Translations under genes and position numbers: made by a program
Shown here: one piece after another, positions 25,634 to 34,564 of the stretch
Layout of the letters: each line of letters opens with the position of its first letter
Numbering within the stretch: the stretch's first letter is position 1
The notes under the pieces: model-generated
The model's database searches: none
What the model was told of the DNA's origin: nothing
Seen by the model: the letters and a program-made list of their open reading frames with translations, nothing else
From: Pseudobdellovibrionaceae bacterium
GTDB lineage: Bacteria > Bdellovibrionota > Bdellovibrionia > Bdellovibrionales > UBA1609
NCBI GenBank assembly: GCA_023898385.1
Contig: CP060220.1
Coordinates: 2,728,001-2,792,000 of the forward strand
Direction: 5' to 3'
DNA: 64,000 bases

Positions 25634-26019
25634 TGAAAGAGGCCAAGGTATTTGCTGACAGTTATCAGTTGGGGTTAATTGTGTTTGAGCGCACAAAGGC
25701 TTTTCCGAAGCACTTAAGACCAACGTTGGGCCGAAAACTCGAAGAAGGGGTCATAACACTTTTGGTGGCTGTTCGAGAGGCTTGTTTGTTAAAAGGTTCA
25801 ACGCGGTTCAAAAAATTGCAACAGGCTTCCCACGCATTGGATGAAATCCGGATTTTATGTCAAATGAGCTGTGATCTTAGAGTATTTTCTGCGGGGATGT
25901 ATCATGACATCAGTGTTCTCACTTCAGAAATTGGTCGGGAAATTGGCGGTTTTATTCGGCATGAAAGGGGGCAACGAAATGGTGAAAACAAGCCTAAAAC
26001 TATTAGATCGGGTGTCTAA
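25630..26019 (+). CDS. avd: DGR accessory protein Avd
   Basis: A 129-residue four-helix-bundle protein of the bAvd / 23S rRNA intervening-sequence-protein family. FPKHLRPTLGRKLEEGVITLL matches the conserved second helix, SHALDEIRILCQMSCDLRVF the third, and SEIGREIGGFIRH the fourth. Avd forms a basic pentamer that binds the RT and the template RNA and is required for mutagenic cDNA synthesis. The start codon overlaps the stop of the upstream helical-domain frame (ATGA), implying translational coupling; an alternative ATG follows at 25633. Its end overlaps the RT gene by about 41 bases. Confidence 0.88.
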   Translation: MMKEAKVFADSYQLGLIVFERTKAFPKHLRPTLGRKLEEGVITLLVAVREACLLKGSTRFKKLQQASHALDEIRILCQMSCDLRVFSAGMYHDISVLTSEIGREIGGFIRHERGQRNGENKPKTIRSGV

Positions 26020-26977
26020 TTTTGAGAATCTGCTTCTAGCATTCAATTCTTGTGCAAGAGGCAAGCGCCAGTCAAAGGGCTTCCATGAATCTCTTTATTG
26101 TATAGGTGAGCGTTTACATCAAATCAGAAAGAGCCTTCTAAAGAATGAATTTTCGTGGCAGGAATATCGATCGTTTTATGTGCATGACCCTAAGAAGCGT
26201 TTGATTATGTCGGCGCCATTTATGGATCGGGTGGTTCACCATGCTATTCATCAGATCGTCGAGCCGATTATTGACCCTTTGTTGTCAGATTGCGTGTTTG
26301 CCTGCCGGCGTGGCAAGGGCAATCGCCGAGCCGCCCAAGATCTCTTTGCCGCACTCAAAAAGTTTGGCCCAAAAAGGTTTGCCATAAAGCTGGACGTGAG
26401 TAGCTATTTTCATTCTATTGATCACCGGACTCTGTTGCGGCAGTTATACGAGGTTCTTCCAGATGATTCGCTGGCGGAGTTGTTGGCCACGCTACTGGCG
26501 TCACACAAGGAATTTTCAAAAGATCGCCGAGGGATTCCGATTGGCAATCTTACAAGCCAACTCTTTGCTAATTTTTATTTGATGCCTGCTGATAGATCCG
26601 CCATTGATAGTTTGGGTATCGATTATTGGCGAGGCAAAGACTACTTAAAACACGAGCAGACCTATTATGTTCGTTACATGGACGATGCTGTATTTTTGGG
26701 TTCGTGCAAAGCAAGAGTGTTAGATGCGGCTGAAAAATATATCGATGTCGCTGAGGGGATGCTAGGGTTAAAGATTCCAATAAGCAAAAGGATGCCTCTA
26801 GGAAGCGATTCCATACCCTTTCTTGGGTATTTACTCGGTCATGATGGAGCCTCACCTTTGCGGCGAAATGTGAAGCGGTTTAAGAAAAAGATCACAGGTT
26901 TGGAAAAAGGAGGATTGAGGCCAAGCTATCGAGCACAGGTTGAGATGTCATATGGCGCTTGGTCGAAGTTGAATTGA
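25979..26977 (+). CDS. DGR reverse transcriptase
   Basis: 332 residues. RT motifs in order: FYVHDPKKRLIMSAPFMDRV (motifs 1-2), KLDVSSYFHSID (catalytic Asp, motif 3), RRGIPIGNLTSQLFANFYL (motif 4 with the IGNxxSQ form typical of DGR enzymes), YYVRYMDDAVFLG (catalytic YMDD, motif 5) and IPFLGYLL. All catalytic aspartates are intact, so it is probably active. It copies TR RNA with misincorporation opposite adenines. ATG 25979 follows AAAGGGGG at 8 bases; an earlier ATG at 25961 is possible. No maturase or endonuclease domain, against a group II intron, and no msr/msd, against a retron. TR begins 33 bases downstream. Confidence 0.95.
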   Translation: MVKTSLKLLDRVSNFENLLLAFNSCARGKRQSKGFHESLYCIGERLHQIRKSLLKNEFSWQEYRSFYVHDPKKRLIMSAPFMDRVVHHAIHQIVEPIIDPLLSDCVFACRRGKGNRRAAQDLFAALKKFGPKRFAIKLDVSSYFHSIDHRTLLRQLYEVLPDDSLAELLATLLASHKEFSKDRRGIPIGNLTSQLFANFYLMPADRSAIDSLGIDYWRGKDYLKHEQTYYVRYMDDAVFLGSCKARVLDAAEKYIDVAEGMLGLKIPISKRMPLGSDSIPFLGYLLGHDGASPLRRNVKRFKKKITGLEKGGLRPSYRAQVEMSYGAWSKLN

Positions 26978-27009
26978 GGCTGAGGTCCCTGGGCATGTGG
27001 TTCAATGGT

Positions 27010-27143
27010 GCTCCGCGGGCGCCGTTCTTCGCGGTGGCAACTGGAACAATGGAACCAATTCGGGCGTGTTCAACGCGAACTTGAACAATGGGCCGGCGAA
27101 CTCGAACAACAACATCGGGTTCCGCTGCCGGTTTTCGCCGCCC
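27010..27143 (+). repeat. DGR template repeat (TR)
   Basis: Donor sequence for VR. It has 27 adenines, nearly all in 12 AAY (Asn) codons when read in the target frame; AAY can mutate to many residues but never to a stop. 16 of the adenines differ in VR. The 5' and 3' ends are identical to VR. The open frames over it are not genes; it is a template in the RT transcript. Confidence 0.97.
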
Positions 27144-27249
27144 GGCCTGGCAGACTTGGGGAAAATGGGAATCAGCGTGCAAGAAGTCGATAGCAATTTT
27201 TGGTATTGGCCACGCCAAAGAGGTGTGATCTTGGCGGTCCACCTCACCC

Positions 27250-27304
27250 CAAGGCACTTCGGGGCCTTGGCCTGGGCTGACCCTGGGGGTTTGCGCCCCC
27301 AGGG
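27250..27304 (+). other. Two hairpins downstream of TR
   Basis: CCAAGGC/GCCTTGG (27250-27271) and CCCTGGGG/CCCCAGGG (27282-27304) form two adjacent stable stems. No T-run follows, so they may be structure in the TR RNA (the 3' spacer in known DGRs is needed for priming) as well as or instead of a terminator. Confidence 0.5.
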
Positions 27305-27358
27305 GGTCCGAATCATGCGACAATTTGACAATATTTGACTCGTGCTTTGTTTGAAAAC

Positions 27359-27407
27359 AAATCAACGTTTCCCGCCATTCCACTGACAAAATCAACCGAA
27401 GCCTAAA
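27359..27407 (+). repeat. DGR right flanking direct repeat
   Basis: Second copy of the 49-base repeat, ending 2 bases before the mglA stop codon (minus strand, 27410-27412). Confidence 0.85.
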
Positions 27408-27409
27408 TT

Positions 27410-28000
27410 TTAAAGATCGCCGCCCTTAAGAACAGTGATAATGGACTTTGCCGCCGTCTTAAACGACTCAAAAACTCCCTTTCCCTCACGGGCAGAGGCT
27501 TCAAAGTCGGGGGCGTTGTATTTATTTAAAGACTTTCTCAGCTCAGCAATGGGCAGAGCATTAGGCAAATCTCGTTTGTTGTACTGAATAACTAACGGGA
27601 TTTCGTTGATGTCGTAACCTTGTTGTTCAAGATTCTTTTCAAGGTTCTTTAATGACTGGATGTTTTCTTCCATGCGCTCGGCTTGGGAATCAGCCACGAA
27701 GATGACGCCATCAAGGCCTTTTAATATGAGCTTTCGGCTGGCGTCGTAAACCACCTGACCCGGGACCGTATATAAGTGAAATCGAGTTTTGAATCCGCGA
27801 ATATCGCCCACGTTCAGCGGCAGAAAATCAAAAAAGATAGTTCGCTCTACATCTGTGGGAAGTTCAACAAGGTCTGATTTATCTTGTTCAGTGGTTTTAT
27901 GGTAAACCCACTGAAGATTGGTCGTTTTTCCACCAAGAGATGGTCCGTAGTACACCAGTTTGCAATGAATCTCTTTGGCATTGTAATTGATAAACGACAT
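27410..28000 (-). CDS. mglA: MglA-type polarity GTPase
   Basis: A 196-residue Ras-like GTPase of the bacterial MglA family, which sets the leading pole and drives gliding or pilus motility; in Bdellovibrio it contributes to prey entry. P-loop GPSLGGKTT is at about residues 19-27, switch 2 VPGQVVYDASRKLIL near 78-92 and the base-recognition NKRDLP near 140. It begins at an ATG that overlaps the recR stop (TAATG), placing it last in the dnaX-ybaB-recR-mglA operon. Its 3' end abuts the DGR flanking repeat. No mglB in the window. Confidence 0.93.
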   Translation of the reverse strand: MSFINYNAKEIHCKLVYYGPSLGGKTTNLQWVYHKTTEQDKSDLVELPTDVERTIFFDFLPLNVGDIRGFKTRFHLYTVPGQVVYDASRKLILKGLDGVIFVADSQAERMEENIQSLKNLEKNLEQQGYDINEIPLVIQYNKRDLPNALPIAELRKSLNKYNAPDFEASAREGKGVFESFKTAAKSIITVLKGGDL

Positions 28001-28620
28001 TAAATCTGAATCCTATTTTCTAGGGCCCGCCCCAAGGTTCTGTTGTCAATATAGTCTATATCACCGCCAATGGGAACACCATGGGCGATGCGGGTGACTT
28101 TAATCCCCATCTCTCTTAGTACTTTAGCAAGATATAGCACGGTGGTGTCACCCTCTAAATCAGCATCGAGAGCTAAAATCACTTCTCGAATGGCAGGGCG
28201 ATCTCCAGCAAGCCCCTCTTTAATGCGATCAAGTAAAGGCACAATTTTAAGATCACTTGGTGTGATGCCATCAAGTGGAGAAAGCGCTCCATGCAAGACA
28301 TGATAGCGGCCCCTAAAAGCGCCAGAAGCGTCTATGCGAGCGATATCCGATGGTTCTTCCACCACGCACAATAAATCATCGTTGCGATGAACATCGGTGC
28401 AGTAATGGCAAAGACCACTTTCTTCTGTATAAGAAAAACAACTGGGGCATTCGTGCACACGATCTCTAACTTGCTGCAGCGCTTCTGAAAGCTCGCCAAT
28501 AAAGTCGTCTTTTTTTTGCAAAATAAAATACGACAGCCGCTGCGCTGTTTTTGGCCCAATACCTGGCAGTTTATTGAGCTCATGCACTAACTTTTCAAGA
28601 GAAGGCACATGTAAAATCAT
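28000..28620 (-). CDS. recR: Recombination mediator RecR
   Basis: 206-residue DNA-clamp protein of the RecFOR pathway. It has the N-terminal HhH (LNKLPGIGPKTAQRL), a four-cysteine zinc finger (CPSCFSYTEESGLCHYC) and a Toprim domain (LLCVVEEPSDIARID, EVILALDADLEGDTT). Starts 3 bases after the ybaB stop and overlaps mglA by one base. Confidence 0.96.
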   Translation of the reverse strand: MILHVPSLEKLVHELNKLPGIGPKTAQRLSYFILQKKDDFIGELSEALQQVRDRVHECPSCFSYTEESGLCHYCTDVHRNDDLLCVVEEPSDIARIDASGAFRGRYHVLHGALSPLDGITPSDLKIVPLLDRIKEGLAGDRPAIREVILALDADLEGDTTVLYLAKVLREMGIKVTRIAHGVPIGGDIDYIDNRTLGRALENRIQI

Positions 28621-28623
28621 GGA

Positions 28624-28947
28624 TTAAAACATTCCGGGCAAGCCCACGCCGCCGGTGATTTTACTCATTTCTTTGTCAGAGGTTTCTTTGGCCACAGAAA
28701 GGGCATCATTCGTGGCTGTCATAATAAGGTCTTGCAACATCTCCACATCGCCAGCTTCAAGAACATCCGGCTGAATCGTTACGGCGGTCAGTTTATTTTG
28801 GCCAGAAACCTTAATGGTTACGGCGCCACCGCCAGAGGTGCCTTCGAACTCACGTGTGGCCAGTTCTTCTTGCAACTTCTTCATTTTATTTTGCATCTGA
28901 TTGGCCTGTCTCATCAACTGTTGCATGCCGCCGCCAAAACCCTTCAT
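28624..28947 (-). CDS. ybaB: YbaB/EbfC nucleoid-associated protein
   Basis: 107 residues with the family core: Gly/Met-rich start (MKGFGGGMQQLMRQANQMQ), a long charged helix, and the VTIKVSGQNKL beta-hairpin. It binds DNA as a dimer and is conserved between dnaX and recR. The start overlaps the dnaX stop. Confidence 0.93.
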   Translation of the reverse strand: MKGFGGGMQQLMRQANQMQNKMKKLQEELATREFEGTSGGGAVTIKVSGQNKLTAVTIQPDVLEAGDVEMLQDLIMTATNDALSVAKETSDKEMSKITGGVGLPGMF

Positions 28948-30656
28948 GATAGCTCCTTAATGGCTTGAATTTCTGATTTAAAAATACTTTGCACTGATTT
29001 TACAAAAGGGTGGCTTTCCACTTGTCGCCGCACCTCTTGTTGTCGTTCTTCTTCTTGTCGTTGCGCTATGGCATTTGGTGTGAATTGCTTTTCTTCTTCT
29101 CGCCCCAGTTGCACCTCCACACTGTGACCGGGCCCCCAAAAGGTAGATAGGTAGTTTCTAAGTTTCAACAGATTTTCTTTTTCATTGAGCTGTTCAAAGA
29201 TGAACTTCATTTTTGGGGGAATGCCAATGGTGAGCTTTTGTTTTTCGTAACCGACAAAATAAGCATGCTCAAGTTTTGCGCCTATAATGCCATTGGTGTT
29301 TTTAATTTGCTTTACAAGATGGAGCCACTCCTCTTGAGGTTGTGCGGGCCCCTGCGGCGTGCTTGCAACATCACTGATAGCGGGAGGAGAGGCGTCTTCT
29401 GGCATTGCAGGCGGGGTCACCGCCTCACGAGGGGCCGTGGGCCCAGTGTTTGTTTTTACTGTCGAGGTGGTGGCCGATTTTGTCAATGTCACCGAAGCTG
29501 TTGACGGTGAACTTGTGTTCACTGGCGGAGCCGGGTTGACCACTAAATTTTTTAAACTCGCAATGCGGGGAGCTTCTGCCATACGCAAAAGAAGCATTTC
29601 TAAGACCACGCGCGGTTCTTGCGAGCGTGGGATGTCGTTGGCTCCCTTTAGGGCCATATCAAACAGCAAATGCACATCTTCATTTGATAACTCAGCACTA
29701 AGTTCTTTAAGCCGCTCAATTTCAGCCTCAGAGAGGTCAATCAGTTGGGCACTTTGTTCGGGTGCAATTTTGACCATCAAAAGATGGCGAAGCTCTTCAA
29801 GCAGATCTTGCATGTAAATTTTCGGATCATACCCAGCAGCAAAAATATCTTGAATCACCGCAACCACAGAGGTGACATCTCGATCAACGAGCCCTTGTAT
29901 TGTTTTAATAAGAAGTTGTCTGTCTGTCAGGCCAAGAACATCTACAACTTTTTGTAAAGTGATGGCGCCTTCAGAAAAAGTAATTACTTGATCAAGCAGG
30001 CTTTGGCTGTCACGCATAGAGCCGTCGCCTTGTCGGGCCACCATCCAAAGGGCTTCTTCGTCGGCCGTGATATTTTCACTTTCACAAATTGTCTTTAAGT
30101 GCTCTGCAATGGAGCGAATAGATATGCGACGAAAATCAAAGCGCTGACAGCGAGACAAAATAGTGTTGGGTATTTTGTGCACTTCTGTGGTGGCCATGAC
30201 AAAAATCACATGCTCCGGGGGTTCTTCTAATGTTTTAAGAAGAGCATTAAAGGCACTGGTCGAGAGCATATGCACTTCGTCGATAATATAAACTTTGTAG
30301 CGCCCGGATGAGGGCATATAGCTTACGGTATCGCGCAGTTCTCGAATGGCATCCACGCCATTGTTGCTGGCACCATCCACTTCAATCACGTCTATACTGC
30401 GGCCGTTAGAAATATCTAAACACTCACTGCACTGACCACAGGGCACAAAGTCTTTAGCCTCAGGGCACCGAAGCGACATGGCAAGAATACGAGCGGATGA
30501 TGTTTTACCTGTACCCCGTGGGCCGGTAAAAAGCAGAGCATGGGGGAGGCGATTGTTGCGAAGGGCGTTGGTCAACGTTTGACTGATGTGAGATTGTCCC
30601 ACAACATCAGCAAAAGATTTTGGGCGCCACTTACGGGCAATGACCTGGTACGACAC
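28944..30656 (-). CDS. dnaX: DNA polymerase III gamma/tau subunit
   Basis: 570-residue clamp-loader ATPase. YQVIARKWRPKSFADVVGQ opens the protein, Walker A GPRGTGKTS is at 45-53, a zinc module with four Cys (CPEAKDFVPCGQCSEC) follows, and DEXH-type VYIIDEVHMLS and the SRC motif ILSRCQRFDF are intact. A Pro/Thr-rich linker (about 375-440) leads to the tau-specific C-terminus. Start GTG at 30656. First gene of the dnaX-ybaB-recR-mglA operon; the SRP RNA gene lies immediately upstream on the same strand. Confidence 0.95.
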   Translation of the reverse strand: MSYQVIARKWRPKSFADVVGQSHISQTLTNALRNNRLPHALLFTGPRGTGKTSSARILAMSLRCPEAKDFVPCGQCSECLDISNGRSIDVIEVDGASNNGVDAIRELRDTVSYMPSSGRYKVYIIDEVHMLSTSAFNALLKTLEEPPEHVIFVMATTEVHKIPNTILSRCQRFDFRRISIRSIAEHLKTICESENITADEEALWMVARQGDGSMRDSQSLLDQVITFSEGAITLQKVVDVLGLTDRQLLIKTIQGLVDRDVTSVVAVIQDIFAAGYDPKIYMQDLLEELRHLLMVKIAPEQSAQLIDLSEAEIERLKELSAELSNEDVHLLFDMALKGANDIPRSQEPRVVLEMLLLRMAEAPRIASLKNLVVNPAPPVNTSSPSTASVTLTKSATTSTVKTNTGPTAPREAVTPPAMPEDASPPAISDVASTPQGPAQPQEEWLHLVKQIKNTNGIIGAKLEHAYFVGYEKQKLTIGIPPKMKFIFEQLNEKENLLKLRNYLSTFWGPGHSVEVQLGREEEKQFTPNAIAQRQEEERQQEVRRQVESHPFVKSVQSIFKSEIQAIKELS

Positions 30657-30671
30657 CTTTTATACTCCCAT

Positions 30672-30777
30672 AAAAAAGTGGCCAGGCACCCCGTATCACA
30701 TAGAGCTCAAGTTACCGTTGCTTCCTTCCGGACCTGGCGGGATTGGCTCGGGCTGCTATTGTACGGGACCCGGCCCC
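30672..30777 (-). ncRNA. ffs: SRP RNA (4.5S, small bacterial type)
   Basis: Reading the minus strand, GGTCCGGAAGGAAGCAACGG is the conserved Ffh-binding loop. The 5' end GGCCGGGTCCCG pairs with the 3' end CGGGGTGCCTGGCC, forming the long rod, and a run of six Ts ends the RNA. TATACT at 30788-30793 is a plausible -10. It guides ribosomes making membrane proteins to FtsY. This position just upstream of dnaX is common. The rest of the 340-base gap up to the peroxidase gene shows nothing else. Confidence 0.95.
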
Positions 30778-30996
30778 AAGAGGCCAAAGTATAATAATGA
30801 CCTCATGAGCGCCACCATAAGTTGTACAAAATTGTCCGTAAAGCCTTAAATGCGGCGCATAATGTCGCCATTATCCTAAGGGGTGGCCTCCAGATGGGCG
30901 CTTTCTGAGAATACGAGTTGCCTAAAAGGGGTGGTAAAAAGTAGCGTCTGTGTTTCTTAAGAACACATTCAAATTCAAAGCCGAGTGGGGGGATCC

Positions 30997-32019
30997 ATGG
31001 GGTTATGTCGGTTTTTGCTATTTATTGCTTTGGGGTTTACAGGATTTTTTGCTCAGGCCAACGAGCCTCTTACCGACCTTCGATCTCTAGGTGAGCGGCT
31101 TTTTTTTGATACGCGACTCTCAGGTAACAACGCCATGGCCTGCGCCACTTGTCATCAGCAACGGTATTCATGGACAGAGCCTTTGCCTCTGGGGTTTGGT
31201 TCGGGCCGCAACCAACTTCCAAGGCGAACGCCCACTCTTTGGGGAGCCGCCTGGCAGCAGACATTTTTTTGGGATGGAAGAGCCAGCACACTGGAAGAAC
31301 AGGCCAAGGGACCCATCACCAGTGCTGGTGAAATGAACCAAAATTTAGATGAACTTCTAGTGGAGCTCGATGAAGATCCCACTTATCAAGACGCTTTTGC
31401 ACATCTTTTTAATGATCCCAATAAAGGTATTACAGCAAACAAAATTTTTAAGGCTCTAGCGGCTTTTCAGCGCACCCTTGTACCTGAAGAGACACCTTAC
31501 GAGAGGTGGCTTGCCGGAGATGACGGTGCGATCAATCACATGGCGCAAATGGGCTTTCGGATGTTTCAAAGTCCGAACTTTAAATGTGCAAAATGTCATT
31601 CTATAGGCCAAAGATTTCCAGCAGGTAAAAACAGGTTTTTAACGTCTTTTTCAGACGGAGATTTTCACGACATTGGCTTGCCTCTCAGAGAGGGCAATCC
31701 CGATAGGGGCCGGTGGACTCAGCTCACAGAAAAAGAAAAAGCAGATCCTGTAAATATAACCTATCAGTTTGCATTTAAAACCCCCACTCTTTGGGATGTG
31801 GCCTGTCGGGCCCCATATATGCATGACGGCTCACTGGCCACCCTTGATGATGTAATGGATCATTACAGCCGGGGAGGCTCTGTTTTAGATGACGAAGGCC
31901 AAGTGGTCAGGCGCCCATCTCACGCAAGAGATGTGCGGCCACTTAATCTAAATCAACATCAAAAACAGGTGATGATTGAGTTTTTAAAGACCTTGTCGCC
32001 AAAACCTTGCGGTGAGTAG
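30997..32019 (+). CDS. Di-haem cytochrome c peroxidase (CcpA/MauG type)
   Basis: Periplasmic two-haem peroxidase that reduces hydrogen peroxide with electrons from small cytochromes. 340 residues with a signal peptide (FLLFIALGFTGFFAQA) and two CxxCH motifs, CATCH near residue 48 and CAKCH near 196, plus MHDGS and FKTPTLWDVACRAPYMHDG as in the family. ATG 30997 is chosen over the in-frame GTG 30985 because GGGGGG precedes it by a few bases. It stands alone. Confidence 0.9.
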   Translation: MGLCRFLLFIALGFTGFFAQANEPLTDLRSLGERLFFDTRLSGNNAMACATCHQQRYSWTEPLPLGFGSGRNQLPRRTPTLWGAAWQQTFFWDGRASTLEEQAKGPITSAGEMNQNLDELLVELDEDPTYQDAFAHLFNDPNKGITANKIFKALAAFQRTLVPEETPYERWLAGDDGAINHMAQMGFRMFQSPNFKCAKCHSIGQRFPAGKNRFLTSFSDGDFHDIGLPLREGNPDRGRWTQLTEKEKADPVNITYQFAFKTPTLWDVACRAPYMHDGSLATLDDVMDHYSRGGSVLDDEGQVVRRPSHARDVRPLNLNQHQKQVMIEFLKTLSPKPCGE

Positions 32020-32117
32020 TCTGGGCGGCGTTATCGCTATGAGCCTTTACAAAACACTGAATCTAAAAATACTTTAGCGCTAGGGTCTTCAAGAGCCGGG
32101 CTAATGTATTGTGGAGT

Positions 32118-34550
32118 TTAGATGCCGTTAATGGGGTAGGCATACATTTGTACCCCGGTCACGGTGCCGTCTTGAAAAGTACAAGTGCCGTTGCTGAGAT
32201 AGTCGCCATGTCCCTGATAAACCCCATAGTTAGGTGAGTAAATACAAGCTTCATTAGTTTCGCAAAGGCCGTTGTCATTGCCGAGACTGTCGTCAATGAT
32301 CTCTGTGGCATTGATCAAAAATGTTCTCGTCGCGGGATCAGTAAAAGTTCGATTACCATCTACAGCCGGAGGGCAGGGGGCGCCTGCGACAAAGGCTGCA
32401 TTTTGTGATGAACCATTGTTTGTTGTGTTACGAAGAACAAGATCAGATGCCTTAAGACTCCAGTCAAAAATAGCACACGTCTCGCCGGTGGTACATGGGC
32501 CAGAGTTTACAGAATCACCCCATGTCCGATACCAACTATCAAACTCAGGCGCGGCCGTTATGTTGTCTCTTGCGAGCTGTCCAGAGGTGGCCTGTGGGTA
32601 ATGGCTGTCGTCGACATTCATTCCAATAAAAGAATCCATAAGAGGGCCCACAGAAACATGATTAGCGGTGCTGGTGCCTGAGTTGGCGCAAGTGGCATCA
32701 GCAAGTCCGGCATTAACGCCGGGAGCGGCACCGCCGGTGCCCCACAAACAGCTAGCACCAGATCCTAAGAGTAAGTTGTCAAAGAATGTGACGTCGCGAG
32801 CTCCGGCAAAGATGTAGTATTGTCCGTCAAATGCGATTTGGCCGAGGCGAGTGTTATTGTGATTGGTATGAAACAGTTCAATGCCCCCACTGTTAGGGAG
32901 TATCACATTAACCATTGAGTTTTGATACCCCTGATGCATCCTTATATTACTGACACTGGTGTTTGCGATCACCAAATTGATCCCAACAAAACCAAAAGCG
33001 CCTGCACCGAAATAAAAATCCAAGCAATTTGCAACGATGGCGTTGGTGATAGTCATGTACGCACCTAAATAATACATGCAATGGTTTCCGACATTTTGGA
33101 TTTTCAAGTCATTAAACGATATCGGCGGTATTGACGACGAAGTAATATCGATGCCGGACCCAGCGCCGTAGGACAGGTCAACGTTTGAAAATTGGGTACC
33201 GTCACCGCCAGAAATGCTAATATGAGCGAGTGAGGCATTATAACTCTTAATGTTGTGAAATCGAGAATAGTCAGCAGTCCCCCAAAAAAAGTCTGATACG
33301 TATAGACCGTAGGCCGTGTTTGATATAGTGATATCCTCGGCCACTGAATATTCCGGCGTAAAGAATAAACCACGGTCAGCCACAGTATCAACTACAATAC
33401 CCTTGGCAAAAATAGAGGCGGAGTTGGTAACTTGAATGCCATGATTAGTGGTAATATTAGTCACGGTGACATTTCTCAAGTTGGATAGTTTTATTGAGTC
33501 AAAATTTAAAGCCGTATCATCAGACGATCCATAATCACCTTCAATCCATAAAAAAGCTCGATTGTTGCCAGACAGTATGTTTGTAGCTCCTGCGCTGAGT
33601 TGGGCCTGATCTAAGGTCACCACAGCCACTTTGTCAGCGGTAATAGCATGACCCGTATCGGCTCGTGATGTCTCGAGTACATAAACTGTGCTGGCCTGGT
33701 CGAGATCGGCGTTGCCGGTCGGAAGAGCCGTCACCGTATTAGTCCACCAAGTTTCAAGGGAGGAAGAAAACACAGGCACTTGATTTTGAGTGACAATGAC
33801 ACGAAGGGGTCGAAATCCCGAGGCGGTCACAAGATCACGCAAGCCCTTACCTTCCTTCAGGCCCGAGGTATATAATGTGACCGGCGAAGTAGATTCATCA
33901 CAAATCCAATTAAAGGCATTCGCAGAGTCCTCAATGGTATACCCAGAACAAGATGAACCCAGGTCACTGGACGTGAATTTACGAATTTCAGCTCCATGAA
34001 TACAGAGCGCCGAAAGATAATCACCAGACTCCGTGCCATCACATGGAGTGTTGTCCGCATCATAGAGATCACTTCCGTTGTTTCGAACAAAATCATTCCA
34101 GTTGCTGTTGCCCACATAGACAATGTTGTTGTTGAGCGCCGGCAAAGTAGTTACTGACTGATTGCCACGGACGTCCATTCCTACAGGACAAACAGCAAAA
34201 GCATATTCAACTTTTGCTGAAAGTCCTCCGATGGTGGCACTATTTGAAGAAAATGGACTGCCAGCAGCCAATGTGCCTTGTCCACATTCCGGAGCAGTTG
34301 CCGACCCTGACGCATAATAAACATTGTACCCAGAAACATTTGTTTGAGCTGTCCAACTCATTTGCACTTCGTCATTGAGTGCGGATGAGATTTGCACATC
34401 AAGGGTCACACCAGGTCCAGAAGATCGAATGGCCCCTTTGATTCTGTTGTCACCGAGTTGGCACCCAGCAGTTGCTAGCAGACTCAGCACCACGCAGGTC
34501 CAGAGGGCCCTCGCTGACAAAAACTTAGGTCGGTTGCAGATGAGAATCAA
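32118..34550 (-). CDS. Beta-helix surface lipoprotein
   Basis: About 810 residues. Start is proposed at TTG 34550: AGGGG lies 7 bases upstream and the signal peptide (ALWTCVVLSLLATAGC) follows. After Cys comes QLGDNRIKG, almost identical to the DGR target. A fibronectin-III-like domain (DVQISSALNDEVQMSWTAQ) covers about residues 45-140, then a right-handed parallel beta-helix with many TNIT, ASIF, AHISIS-type rungs, and a C-terminal part with paired Cys. It is 14 bases downstream of the next lipoprotein gene, so cotranscribed. Likely outer-membrane anchored adhesin or carbohydrate-binding protein; no catalytic site identified. Confidence 0.75.
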   Translation of the reverse strand: MILICNRPKFLSARALWTCVVLSLLATAGCQLGDNRIKGAIRSSGPGVTLDVQISSALNDEVQMSWTAQTNVSGYNVYYASGSATAPECGQGTLAAGSPFSSNSATIGGLSAKVEYAFAVCPVGMDVRGNQSVTTLPALNNNIVYVGNSNWNDFVRNNGSDLYDADNTPCDGTESGDYLSALCIHGAEIRKFTSSDLGSSCSGYTIEDSANAFNWICDESTSPVTLYTSGLKEGKGLRDLVTASGFRPLRVIVTQNQVPVFSSSLETWWTNTVTALPTGNADLDQASTVYVLETSRADTGHAITADKVAVVTLDQAQLSAGATNILSGNNRAFLWIEGDYGSSDDTALNFDSIKLSNLRNVTVTNITTNHGIQVTNSASIFAKGIVVDTVADRGLFFTPEYSVAEDITISNTAYGLYVSDFFWGTADYSRFHNIKSYNASLAHISISGGDGTQFSNVDLSYGAGSGIDITSSSIPPISFNDLKIQNVGNHCMYYLGAYMTITNAIVANCLDFYFGAGAFGFVGINLVIANTSVSNIRMHQGYQNSMVNVILPNSGGIELFHTNHNNTRLGQIAFDGQYYIFAGARDVTFFDNLLLGSGASCLWGTGGAAPGVNAGLADATCANSGTSTANHVSVGPLMDSFIGMNVDDSHYPQATSGQLARDNITAAPEFDSWYRTWGDSVNSGPCTTGETCAIFDWSLKASDLVLRNTTNNGSSQNAAFVAGAPCPPAVDGNRTFTDPATRTFLINATEIIDDSLGNDNGLCETNEACIYSPNYGVYQGHGDYLSNGTCTFQDGTVTGVQMYAYPINGI

Positions 34551-34564
34551 ATGCTTTACCCCTG

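Larger units (their letters stand above)
22811..27407 (+). mobile_element. Diversity-generating retroelement cassette
   Basis: Contains all parts of a DGR in one orientation: target gene with VR (24320-24453), HTH gene with an 8-bp tandem repeat, avd, reverse transcriptase and TR (27010-27143). It is bounded by 49-base direct repeats (22811-22859, 27359-27407; 47/49 identical). Known DGRs use the RT and Avd to copy TR RNA with errors at adenines and install the cDNA in VR. Flanking repeats suggest the cassette moved or duplicated as a unit (inference). Confidence 0.85.

Noticed and set aside
25979..26977. Retron or group II intron RT
   Set aside because: No maturase or endonuclease domain and no msr/msd; VR/TR pair and Avd identify a DGR.
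26997..27338. Plus- and minus-strand ORFs over TR
   Set aside because: TR is a template RNA; the frames arise because TR resembles the target coding sequence.
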